From CAUPWF01 sp044425815 (GTDB lineage: Bacteria; Bacillota; Clostridia; Lachnospirales; Lachnospiraceae): a stretch of DNA of 64,000 nt. The notes under the pieces are model-generated. The model ran no database searches, had not been told where the DNA came from, and saw only the letters and a program-made list of their open reading frames with translations. The stretch covers positions 71,571 to 135,570 of the forward strand of contig JAWXVA010000001.1 in assembly GCA_044425815.1 (NCBI GenBank), given 5' to 3'. Positions within the stretch are counted from its first letter, which is position 1, and every line of letters begins with the position of its first letter. A program made the translations under genes and the position numbers. Below are positions 53,260 to 61,747 of this stretch, in pieces.

Positions 53260-54987
53260 ATGAATATAATAAAACAGACAGTAGTAGAGATAAAGAATTT
53301 GTTGAAGATGAAGTTTATTTTAATTATAGGTATTTTAGTGTTGATAATTGGGTTTGCAGGACCGATTCTTTCCATTGCGATGAACAAGTACTATGAGAAT
53401 AAATATGCGGATAGATATGAAGAACAAATCTACGATAGCATTACTGTAGATGGCGTAACAATCGATCCCGAGAACCCTCTTTACTATGAAATCAATTATT
53501 ATGTGAATGAAGCGATGATGTATGTAGGGGACATCACAGCAGATGAGAGAACACTTACACAAGAGTTAGTAGATACAATTGCAGCGTATTATGTGGGCTA
53601 TGCAACTGAGATTATAGATGGAGAAGATTACCGAATTTCTATGGTGTGGTCAGGACGAGAAACTCTTACAGAACTATTTGCGTTGCAAAAAGTTGCAGAA
53701 GGTGTATCTAGTTCCGAGCTTATAAATGTCGTGAATATGATTAGTTATGTAGAGAACCTAAATAGTATGATGGAATTATCAGATGAAGATCTTGCTTTGA
53801 AAATTAAGCAAGATGAGGAATTCTTAGCACAGATAGCAGAAGCTGTTGAATCAAATGATTTTGATATTTTTATTGATTGCATGATTATTGTAGAAAATCA
53901 AAAAATAGAGTCACTTGAGAAGCAGATAGAGAATCAAGAGGCGGCGGTTATTGCGAATCCAGATATGGAAGAGAGTGCAAATCAAGAAATTGAACGATTA
54001 CAGACACAAATTGATATGGCCTATGAGAATACGATTCCCACATGGGAATATCGTAGAGAGAATGAACTCTATCCTAATTCCAATGACTGGAGAAACAATG
54101 CGCTTTCGGAAATAGAATGGAGAACATCTGAGTTGGCAAATCAGATTATCATGACAGAAGAAGAATATGAGAATGATTATTGGACAAAAGAAAATTATGG
54201 CTCTTATGAGGATTATGTCGCTGCAATGAAGAAAAATGAAATCAAAATTCAAGAGAAGATTATGTTAGCGCAGAATTCGTTGGATGCAGGCAAACCAGAT
54301 ATGAGTTTTATCTATAATGGAGCAAGACAGCAAGTGAATGGGAACTTATTTTATGCACTTATTGTAGCATTCTTTGCAATATTAGTGGGAGGATTTATTA
54401 TTGCTAATGAATTCCAAACAGGAACAATTCGTTTACTCATGATTCGCCCAAGAACGAGAATTAAGGTATATAGTACTAAATTTATGGCAGGGCTTATAGT
54501 TGTCTATGGAATATATATAGGCGGAATGATTTGTAATATAATTGTAAATGGAATTATATGGGGATTTGGGGATTATTTGAATCCGAACTACACGGCTAAT
54601 GGAGAAGTGAGTTTCTTTGCAATGATTACGGGAAGAATCTTAATCTGTTCTGTGACAATTATCTTTAGTTATGCATTAGCATTTGCAATATCAGCACTAG
54701 TGAAGAACTCGGCAATAGCAATTGCATTACCAGGTGCTTGTATCATTGGAAGCGTGCTTGTGACTTCCATGTTTGCATATTCTAAATATGCGAAGATATT
54801 AGCTTACACACCATTGCCATATATAAATTTCTCGGATTTCTATGCGGAGTATGGCTCGATTAGCACCATGATTGAGCGTGGAGCGGATGTGAGCGTTGCC
54901 TTAGGTGTTGTAATGTTATTAGGACTTTCGGTTCTATGCTTTATAGTGGGACTTCTTCATTTTAAGAACAAAGACATTACGAACTAG
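53260..54987 (+). CDS. ABC-2 type permease with large extracytoplasmic loop
   Basis: A 575-aa membrane subunit for the preceding ATPase. One span lies near residues 12-38, then about 320 residues predicted to be outside, with a coiled-coil-like stretch (QKIESLEKQIENQEAAVI, EESANQEIERLQTQIDMAYE), then five or six spans between residues 365 and 570. The segment ANEFQTGTIRLLMIRPRTRIKVYSTKF just after the second span is typical of ABC-2 permeases. The large outer domain is the distinctive part and could bind a peptide or a wall component. A PASTA protein gene follows after 41 nt. Confidence 0.9.
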   Translation: MNIIKQTVVEIKNLLKMKFILIIGILVLIIGFAGPILSIAMNKYYENKYADRYEEQIYDSITVDGVTIDPENPLYYEINYYVNEAMMYVGDITADERTLTQELVDTIAAYYVGYATEIIDGEDYRISMVWSGRETLTELFALQKVAEGVSSSELINVVNMISYVENLNSMMELSDEDLALKIKQDEEFLAQIAEAVESNDFDIFIDCMIIVENQKIESLEKQIENQEAAVIANPDMEESANQEIERLQTQIDMAYENTIPTWEYRRENELYPNSNDWRNNALSEIEWRTSELANQIIMTEEEYENDYWTKENYGSYEDYVAAMKKNEIKIQEKIMLAQNSLDAGKPDMSFIYNGARQQVNGNLFYALIVAFFAILVGGFIIANEFQTGTIRLLMIRPRTRIKVYSTKFMAGLIVVYGIYIGGMICNIIVNGIIWGFGDYLNPNYTANGEVSFFAMITGRILICSVTIIFSYALAFAISALVKNSAIAIALPGACIIGSVLVTSMFAYSKYAKILAYTPLPYINFSDFYAEYGSISTMIERGADVSVALGVVMLLGLSVLCFIVGLLHFKNKDITN

Positions 54988-55028
54988 TAGACGAGCAAAA
55001 GGGAAGATTCTATATTAGAAAAGGAGCG

Positions 55029-56726
55029 ATGCTTTTAGAAAGCATTGAATGTAAGATGGATAATCAATTTTTGAATAAATATGAACAAAAGAGTGAATTT
55101 ACACCACCAAAACCTAAAAAAAGCAAGCCTACGAAGCAGAAGATGACACTACCGATTTTACCTATTGCTATTGGGGGTGCAGTGGTAGTGGGGGTTATTA
55201 TTACATTGATGTTAGTATTTAATAATGATGTTACCCTTCCTGATATGTCAGGATGGAAGGAGCAGGATGTGAATCTTTGGGCTTCAGAGAATACGGTAAT
55301 GCTTCGATATTCAGAAGAATATAGCGACGAAATTGAGAGTGGACTGGTAGTAGCACAGAAACCAGGAGAAGGAGAAATTGTCTCTGATGGCGAATTCTTA
55401 GAAATTATACTTTCAAAAGGTGCGGATCTTAGTATATTGGTCACCATACCAGACTTTTTGTCTATGTCTAAGGATCAAATAGAAAAATGGGCTAGTGATA
55501 ATTATATGACAAAGGTGAGAATCACAGCAGAAAATAGTCAAACAGTGGAACAAGGGAAGGTCATTACTTTTACAGTGAATGACAATACAGTTATTGGGCA
55601 AGAGGTACGTAGGGATTCACCAATATATGTAATTATCTCGAATGGGACTGGTGAAAATGGGAAGGTGACGCTTCCTGATTTCACCACTATGAATATCGAA
55701 ATGTCCAATATATTTGCAGAAGGGAATCAGATTATCTTAGAGATAGAAGAAGTATTTAGTGAAGGATATGCTAAGGGACAGATTATATCACAAGATATTA
55801 AAGCGGAAGAAGTGATTAATGTAGGAGATACCGTGAAGCTAACTGTTTCACTAGGCCCAGAGGTTATAATGCCAGACTTTTCATCCTACTCAAAAGACAT
55901 GGCTGCAACAGTGGCTAGTCAGAATGGAATCGTGTATATGATAGAAGAATCCTATTCTAGTGCAGCAGAAGGAAAGCTGATTTCCCAATCCATTTCAGCA
56001 GGGAGCCTATATGAGGCAGAAGAAATATTGACATTGAAATATTCACTAGGAAATACGATTCTGGTACCATCTTATGTAGGGTCAGGCGTAGATGCCCTCA
56101 ATGCATGGATTATAGAAAGTAATGCAAAAGGCACGAAACTAAAGTATAATGTAGTAAAAACAGCATCCAATGAAGCACCAGATACGATTATTACACAAGA
56201 TAAAGCCGATGTTAAGGTGGGGATAGATGCCACAATCAGTGTATTGGCATCCCAAGGAAAAGTAGTGTATGTACCAGATTTAGTAGCAGATTTAGGCTCT
56301 GGATATAAGAAAGTAATCACAAGAGAAAAAGCATTAGAATTGTGTAATGCGGTTGGTATTATTCCGGTATTTCAATCGGCAGGAGCGAATGATAGATTAG
56401 AAGGGGAAGTGTGGAGCCAGAGTATAGAAGCGGGGAAAGAAGTGCAACAAGGTACAACCATTATATTGAAATATCGACCAGTGACATCCACGATAGTAGT
56501 ACCAAATTTTGTAGGGATGACAGAACAAGAAGTGATGGCTGCAGAATATTACTATCAATATGAGCTGGAAATCAGCTTAAATGGGGCAACTACGATTCAA
56601 TCCCAGTCAATCTTAGCAGGTACTACGGTGGCTCCAGGGACAAAGATTCAACTTACTAGTGAATCAGTAGTGATACCAGATACCAATACAGATAACAATA
56701 CAAATAACAATACAGATACACAGTAA
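55029..56726 (+). CDS. Membrane-anchored protein with about seven PASTA repeats, no kinase domain
   Basis: A 565-aa protein with a 45-residue basic cytoplasmic tail (TPPKPKKSKPTKQK), one span (about residues 45-65) and an outside part with about seven PASTA-like repeats starting VTLPDMSG, VTIPDFLS, VTLPDFTT, VIMPDFSS, ILVPSYVG, VYVPDLVA and IVVPNFVG, ending in an Asn/Thr-rich tail. PASTA domains bind peptidoglycan fragments in Ser/Thr kinases and penicillin-binding proteins, but neither enzyme is fused here. The ATG at 55029 is close to its AAGGAG (2-nt gap); an ATG at 55056 is the alternative. The context suggests an envelope sensor or scaffold. Confidence 0.88.
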   Translation: MLLESIECKMDNQFLNKYEQKSEFTPPKPKKSKPTKQKMTLPILPIAIGGAVVVGVIITLMLVFNNDVTLPDMSGWKEQDVNLWASENTVMLRYSEEYSDEIESGLVVAQKPGEGEIVSDGEFLEIILSKGADLSILVTIPDFLSMSKDQIEKWASDNYMTKVRITAENSQTVEQGKVITFTVNDNTVIGQEVRRDSPIYVIISNGTGENGKVTLPDFTTMNIEMSNIFAEGNQIILEIEEVFSEGYAKGQIISQDIKAEEVINVGDTVKLTVSLGPEVIMPDFSSYSKDMAATVASQNGIVYMIEESYSSAAEGKLISQSISAGSLYEAEEILTLKYSLGNTILVPSYVGSGVDALNAWIIESNAKGTKLKYNVVKTASNEAPDTIITQDKADVKVGIDATISVLASQGKVVYVPDLVADLGSGYKKVITREKALELCNAVGIIPVFQSAGANDRLEGEVWSQSIEAGKEVQQGTTIILKYRPVTSTIVVPNFVGMTEQEVMAAEYYYQYELEISLNGATTIQSQSILAGTTVAPGTKIQLTSESVVIPDTNTDNNTNNNTDTQ

Positions 56727-56780
56727 CAGAGCAAAGAAGAACCTTTGATTAATTAGTAAATTAAGATAATGGAGTGGCAC

Positions 56781-58055
56781 ATGAAAAAATATACAAGGTA
56801 TAAAAGTGTAATATCTGGATTAATAATATTAGGAATTAGCACCCTCTTAGGAGGGTGCAGTAATAGTGGGACGACTGAAAATCTTAGTGATGATATAAGT
56901 AAAGCAGATATAGCGCCAATCGTCATAGATGATCCAAGTAATCAGGAAGCAAATAAGACAGGAGAAATCCTAGGATTTTCATTAGAATTATTGAATGGCT
57001 TGCAAGAAGATGATCAACAACAGAATATCTTGATATCACCATATTCAATAATTACAGCACTTGCAGTGACTGGTAATGGAGCGGATAATGAAACCTTGGC
57101 TGAGATGGAAGCTACATTTGGTGCAGATATGGCTAGTTTAAATGAATTTTTGTATGCGTATAATCATTATCTCTCTACGAACGAAAGCTGTGAGGTGGAA
57201 GGCGCAAATTCTATTTGGATCAAAGACGATGATGGAATAGCTGTTCAGGAAGAGTTCCTGCAAATAAACAAGAATTATTATGATGTAGATATTTATAAAA
57301 CCGTATTTGATAGTCAGACAGTGAATGATATTAATAATTGGGTGAATAAAGAGACAGATGGAAAAATAGATGACATGTTGAAGAAGATAGATGAAGATGT
57401 TATTATGTATCTAATTAATGCACTATCTTTTGACGCAGAGTGGGATGTTATCTATAAAGAAGACCAAGTGCGAGAAGGAGAATTCACAACAGCTGCGGGA
57501 GATGTTCAAGTGGTAGACTTTCTTCACAGTGATGAATCGGAGTATATTGAAGTAAATGGAGGAGTAGGGATATCCAAACCATATGTGGACGGTGAATATT
57601 CATTTGTTGCAATACTACCAGATGGAGATATCCAAGAATTTATTATGGAATTACATTATGAAGAGTTACTAGACGCAATGGAAAATCCGAGCGTTGAATC
57701 TGTAATAACCAGTATTCCTAAATTTTCTTTCGAATATGAAGAAGAATTGTCAGAACAATTAAAAGAAATGGGAATAGAAACCGCCTTTGATAGTGAAGCA
57801 GCTGATTTTCAGCAAATGGTTACTTCTGTAAATGGGAATGTATATATTAATAAAGTTTTGCACAAAAGCTATATTAGTGTGGATGAAAAGGGTACAGAAG
57901 CAGGAGCTGCAACAGTTGTAGAAGTAATGGAGGAAACTGCTGCGTATATAGAGGATTTCAAAGAAGTAAAGTTTGACAGACCATTCCTATTTATGATTGT
58001 AGATAATCAATTTCATTTACCTATTTTTATGGGTGTGGTAGAGAGTGCATTATAG
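56781..58055 (+). CDS. Serpin family lipoprotein (protease inhibitor)
   Basis: A 424-aa serpin made as a lipoprotein: signal sequence with lipobox LGGC (cysteine near residue 26), an Asp/Ser-rich linker, then the serpin fold from about residue 60 (NILISPYSIITALAVTGNGA; FDRPFLFMIVDNQFHLPIFMG at the end). The hinge of the reactive loop, EKGTEAGAAT (residues 369-378), has the small residues needed for loop insertion, so it should be inhibitory. The start at 56781 is set by GGAG 6 nt upstream. Serpins are rare in bacteria; a surface serpin would protect against outside proteases. Confidence 0.93.
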   Translation: MKKYTRYKSVISGLIILGISTLLGGCSNSGTTENLSDDISKADIAPIVIDDPSNQEANKTGEILGFSLELLNGLQEDDQQQNILISPYSIITALAVTGNGADNETLAEMEATFGADMASLNEFLYAYNHYLSTNESCEVEGANSIWIKDDDGIAVQEEFLQINKNYYDVDIYKTVFDSQTVNDINNWVNKETDGKIDDMLKKIDEDVIMYLINALSFDAEWDVIYKEDQVREGEFTTAAGDVQVVDFLHSDESEYIEVNGGVGISKPYVDGEYSFVAILPDGDIQEFIMELHYEELLDAMENPSVESVITSIPKFSFEYEEELSEQLKEMGIETAFDSEAADFQQMVTSVNGNVYINKVLHKSYISVDEKGTEAGAATVVEVMEETAAYIEDFKEVKFDRPFLFMIVDNQFHLPIFMGVVESAL

Positions 58056-58082
58056 AGTGCAAATAGGGGAGGCGAGGTTTCT

Positions 58083-58790
58083 ATGAGAATCTTAATATGT
58101 GATGATACTGTTGAATTTACAGAGCGATTAAAGGATGCATTGTGCGCCTTCTTTGAGGAAAATAAATTGTTATCTCCAGAAATCATAGTTTATCATAGTG
58201 GTGAGGCATTACTAGCAGATACAGGGAAAAAGGATTTGGTATTCTTAGACATTGAGATGACGGGGATTAGTGGAATACATGCTGGGAAGATTTTGAAATC
58301 TCAAAATAAAAAAGCGATTATTTTCATAGTAACGTCATTTGGCGAATATTTAGATGATGCCATGGATTTTCAAGTGTTCCGCTACCTTACCAAGCCCATT
58401 GATAAAAAGCGGTTATATAGAAGCTTAAAGCAAGCGATAAAGCAGTATAATTCCAATTTTGATGATCTTAGTTTCTCCACGAAAGAAGAGACATTTGTAG
58501 TCAGTACAGAAGTAGTTGTAATGGTGGAAGTGCTTGGTAGAAAAACACGTGTTTATACTGACAAAACAAGTTATTTAACGATTCATCCATTGAGTTATTG
58601 GTTGGAATTTCTTACAGAACCTCATTTTTTTCAAACCCATAGAAGTTATATTATCAATATGCGATATGTGCAGAGTTTTAATCACACAGCAGTGAATTTA
58701 AATAACAATCAGTGCAGTGCGTATTTAACAAGACGAAAGTATACGGAATTTAAAGAAACATATCTTATGTATCTAGAAAATACGAGGTGA
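58083..58790 (+). CDS. LytTR response regulator
   Basis: A 235-aa response regulator of the AgrA/LytR type. The receiver has the acidic pair CDD at residues 6-8, phosphoacceptor Asp56 (VFLDIEMTG) and the lysine in YLTKPI. The LytTR DNA-binding domain occupies about residues 135-235 (EPHFFQTHRSYIINMRYVQSF). Such regulators bind pairs of direct repeats. It starts 27 nt after the serpin and overlaps a GTG of the kinase frame, so all are probably co-transcribed. GGGGAGG lies before the ATG. Confidence 0.94.
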   Translation: MRILICDDTVEFTERLKDALCAFFEENKLLSPEIIVYHSGEALLADTGKKDLVFLDIEMTGISGIHAGKILKSQNKKAIIFIVTSFGEYLDDAMDFQVFRYLTKPIDKKRLYRSLKQAIKQYNSNFDDLSFSTKEETFVVSTEVVVMVEVLGRKTRVYTDKTSYLTIHPLSYWLEFLTEPHFFQTHRSYIINMRYVQSFNHTAVNLNNNQCSAYLTRRKYTEFKETYLMYLENTR

Positions 58791-58795
58791 ACGAT

Positions 58796-60124
58796 ATGAA
58801 TACGTTAGTTTTTGCAATTATCTTTGTGGTAGAGGCTGTAATTCTATGGCAATATTGCCACCATTTTTTAAGTGCGAAGATAGACAGGTATACAAATGTA
58901 GCTGTGCTAAGTATTATTTATGGATTTCTGTTTTATGGATATCTTATGGAAGTTCCGTTAGTGAATTTACTTTTTGGTTATTTTTTATGTGTATTGTATG
59001 TCTATTTATTTTATGAAGTGGATATCCTTCAAACATTTTTCTATGTAACGATTTTTTCGGGGATTATGAATTTCAGTAATCTTTTGGTTCTATATCTTTT
59101 GCCAGATTTTTCATCTGGTGTTTTTTCAATTACTTACACTTCTGTTCAAATATTAATTCTTTCCGTTGGTAGCAAAATGCTATCCTTTTTCATTGTGCGT
59201 ATTGTTATCTATGGTTCGTCATTTCATAATAAAGATACCCTTATGAAGATAAATGAATCACTTTTGTTAATAGTTGTACCTCTTTTTTCGTTTGTGATTC
59301 TAATTACGATATTAATGGTGGCAGGAGAGCATTCACTTTCTACAAATATTTCGTTCCTTTTGCTGATAAGTAGTATCCTATTGTTATCGCTTAATTTTAT
59401 TATATTCAATATATATTATTATGTCTCTGATAAGAACCGAGAGCATCTGAAAATGCAATTACAATTGCAACATGATGAAGATATGATTTCGTATCATAAG
59501 GGGTTGATTCAGCAGGATGATGCACAAAAAATAATGCTACATGATATGAATAAACATCTACAAACATTACAATATCTGTGTCAGAGTTCCAAAACAGAAG
59601 AGGCTTCGGCATATGTAGAGGACCTTATGAAGCTGGATGCCTTTGCACCGTCTGTTAAGATGTGCAATCATGAATTATTAAACTCTATTCTATATCAATA
59701 CAAACGAGCAGCAATAGAAAAGAACGTAGAATTTTCTACCGATATACGTAATGCCACTATTGATTTTCTACAGGATAGCGAGATTACAAGTCTCTTTTGT
59801 AATTTGTTAGATAATGCAATAGAAGCAACTTCGGGTAATCAGAATGAATACATTGAATTGAGTGTTACGAAAGATAATAGTGCAGAATCATCCTGTATTA
59901 CGTTAATTAATTCCTGCTTGAGTAACCCATTTGATCAAAAGACCAATCGATTAACTACTAAGAAAACAAATACTGCAGAGCATGGGTTTGGTATCAAAAG
60001 CATCGAGAAAATAGTGAGTAAATACGAGGGGATAATTAATATGCATTATGATTCTACAGATCATACCTTTCACACAGTGATACTCTTTCATATCTTTGCT
60101 TCGGATGTTTCTAAGGTTATTTAA
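58796..60124 (+). CDS. AgrC-like sensor histidine kinase (GHKL)
   Basis: A 442-aa kinase with six or seven spans in the first 215 residues and no large outer domain, as in AgrC-type peptide receptors. The phosphoacceptor helix has MLHDMNKHLQTLQYL (His249), and the GHKL ATPase has FCNLLDNAIEA and HGFGIKSIEKIV. The start at 58796 has GAGG 8 nt upstream; GTG at 58787 is less likely. No AgrD-like peptide or AgrB gene is found next to it, so the signal is unknown. It is the partner of the LytTR regulator just upstream. Confidence 0.92.
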   Translation: MNTLVFAIIFVVEAVILWQYCHHFLSAKIDRYTNVAVLSIIYGFLFYGYLMEVPLVNLLFGYFLCVLYVYLFYEVDILQTFFYVTIFSGIMNFSNLLVLYLLPDFSSGVFSITYTSVQILILSVGSKMLSFFIVRIVIYGSSFHNKDTLMKINESLLLIVVPLFSFVILITILMVAGEHSLSTNISFLLLISSILLLSLNFIIFNIYYYVSDKNREHLKMQLQLQHDEDMISYHKGLIQQDDAQKIMLHDMNKHLQTLQYLCQSSKTEEASAYVEDLMKLDAFAPSVKMCNHELLNSILYQYKRAAIEKNVEFSTDIRNATIDFLQDSEITSLFCNLLDNAIEATSGNQNEYIELSVTKDNSAESSCITLINSCLSNPFDQKTNRLTTKKTNTAEHGFGIKSIEKIVSKYEGIINMHYDSTDHTFHTVILFHIFASDVSKVI

Positions 60125-60173
60125 TACTAAAACTAGGTATAAGGTACCAAAACATACAAGAAAATGTCCTTTC

Positions 60174-60213
60174 ATGCATCGACTATTGTATTCTTAAATG
60201 CATCGCCTATACT
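60174..60213 (+). promoter_or_regulatory. Direct repeats and promoter candidate before the 157-aa membrane protein
   Basis: ATGCATCGACTAT (60174) and ATGCATCGCCTAT (60198) are repeats 24 nt apart with 12 of 13 bases shared. TTGTAT (60186-60191) and TATACT (60208-60213), 16-nt spacer, form a weak promoter overlapping the second repeat. The site could bind the LytTR regulator encoded upstream. Confidence 0.45.
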
Positions 60214-60259
60214 AGAATTATCAAGAAGGAAACTACAACATAGAAAGGATGGAATTAGT

Positions 60260-60733
60260 ATGAAAAAATTAAACGGAGGACATCTTAGGAGTATAGGGAT
60301 TGTATTAAATGTGTCTGCAATTGTAGGGATATTCCTACCATTGGTAAGAATTGATGGTAAGTCTTATAGCATTACGAATCTTATTTACGCATTCTACACG
60401 GAAGAAGAAGGAATGAATTTATTAGGGGTAGAAGTGCCCCCATGGATAGCGCTTGTTCTAGTTGCTATATTTGTAATACTTATGATATTTAATCTACTGA
60501 GAGTCATAGATAATAGAGGAAATAAATATCAATATGTAGGTGATTCTGCTAGATTTGTTAGTATGTACGTGCTGATAGGTATCTTTACTAGTGTGGCACT
60601 TACCGTATATAAATTAGAAACGGAGCTAGAATTTACCCCTGTTATTTTTGTGGTTGGAGGAATTTTAATAGCAGAATTTATTGTGAGTGTTGTACTAGTT
60701 AGTCGATTAGAAATGAAGGGGGGTGCGAAATAG
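60260..60733 (+). CDS. Unknown membrane protein of 157 aa
   Basis: A four-span membrane protein starting MKKLNGGHLRSIGIVLNVS. The ATG at 60260 has AAAGGA 10 nt upstream and is preferred to an earlier in-frame start at 60164, which lacks a site. The spans lie about residues 10-25, 58-78, 97-115 and 125-148; the first outside loop contains acidic EEEGMN. I do not recognise the family. Its stop codon lies in the stem of a terminator, and it sits downstream of the two-component genes with repeats in its promoter, so it may be a regulated output. Confidence 0.75.
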   Translation: MKKLNGGHLRSIGIVLNVSAIVGIFLPLVRIDGKSYSITNLIYAFYTEEEGMNLLGVEVPPWIALVLVAIFVILMIFNLLRVIDNRGNKYQYVGDSARFVSMYVLIGIFTSVALTVYKLETELEFTPVIFVVGGILIAEFIVSVVLVSRLEMKGGAK

Positions 60734-60768
60734 ATGAGCAATCATCTGTTTCGCACACTTCCTTTTTT
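60723..60768 (+). terminator. Terminator overlapping the stop codon of the 157-aa gene
   Basis: GTGCGAAA-T-AGATGA (60723-60737) pairs with TCATCT-G-TTTCGCAC (60742-60756) around a GCAA loop, and six T follow at 60763-60768. The TAG stop codon is inside the left arm. Confidence 0.9.
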
Positions 60769-60894
60769 ATCGCTATCTTGCCTATCCATTTATAACTATT
60801 TCGCACGAACCCGCTCCCGCTTCGTTGGAGTAGCCACTCCAAAGAGTTCGCTTTGAAACAGTTGTAACTGGATAGGCTTTTCCAGCTCTCGATA
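60768..60894. repeat. Large imperfect palindrome, GC-richer than its surroundings
   Basis: The ends are TATCG (60768-60772) and CGATA (60890-60894). CCTATCCATTTATAACT (60781-60797) mirrors AGTTGTAACTGGATAGG (60860-60876) with two mismatches, and the centre is TTGGAGT-AGCC-ACTCCAA (60825-60842). The interior is clearly richer in G and C than neighbouring DNA. It could be a small non-autonomous mobile element, a bidirectional terminator or a structured RNA. Confidence 0.75.
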
Positions 60895-60937
60895 AATGAA
60901 TGTATACAAAAAACGGAGGTAAACGCATCTTAGATTA

Positions 60938-61747
60938 TTATACTAGATTTAATTTTTTGTTCATGATATAGAGGCAAAGGATGTAAAATACAAGTCCGAA
61001 TACGAAACTAAGAACGCCTGAGAATGTCATGATTTCAGAAAAGTAATTCGTTGCATAGGTCGAACTAGATTGATTAGTAAAATTCTGCGCCTGTGTAGAT
61101 GCGAACAACAAGTTTTTGGAAAATAAGTATACTGTGGAAATAATCTGAACTAGTACGGTGAGTATCCCATAGGATACGATTGCTGTTAATACCCGATTCT
61201 TGTTTAACAATTGGCCAATACAGATACAACCATATAGCATAATCACACTGCTAAATAGGCATATGACTAGATTAACAATAAATGAAATAATCTGCAAGGC
61301 GCTCGGTATGCTGTACAAGGTTAAGAGGCCTTGTAGGACTCCAGGATATCTAAGGACAGGATAACATGAAATACCAACAAAGAGTATCACTGCAAGATAA
61401 TCAAAGATGATCCATATTCCACCAGTTAGTAATCGACTGTGTAGAATGGTGTTAGGAGTTGTTGGTAAGGTAAAGGTAAGATACCCTTCATCCGTAAATA
61501 AACTCTTGTAGAAGCGATATCCTATGAAAAATAGTGTTCCCATGGAAATAATGCCTATCAATATAAAATGTAATACAAGGAATGCTATGAGTAACACAAA
61601 CATCAGTGTATTTCCTATAATATGTTGATCTAACATAGCGCTAATAAATAATCCCGCTATAATAGAGGTGATAAGCAGGAACACATGTGCCAATAGTATT
61701 AATTTATAACTAGCCTTTAATTCGTGTTTGATTAATTTACCTAGCAT
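60938..61747 (-). CDS. ABC-2 type permease of the GntR-linked exporter
   Basis: A 269-aa membrane protein with six spans, partner of the ATPase encoded upstream (7-nt overlap). It begins MLGKLIKHELKASYKLILLAHVF and has DEGYLTFTLPTTPNTILHSRLLTGG, typical for permeases of YtrA/GntR-type cassettes. The substrate is unknown; related cassettes respond to cell-wall antibiotics. It is the last gene of the minus-strand operon. Confidence 0.88.
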   Translation of the reverse strand: MLGKLIKHELKASYKLILLAHVFLLITSIIAGLFISAMLDQHIIGNTLMFVLLIAFLVLHFILIGIISMGTLFFIGYRFYKSLFTDEGYLTFTLPTTPNTILHSRLLTGGIWIIFDYLAVILFVGISCYPVLRYPGVLQGLLTLYSIPSALQIISFIVNLVICLFSSVIMLYGCICIGQLLNKNRVLTAIVSYGILTVLVQIISTVYLFSKNLLFASTQAQNFTNQSSSTYATNYFSEIMTFSGVLSFVFGLVFYILCLYIMNKKLNLV

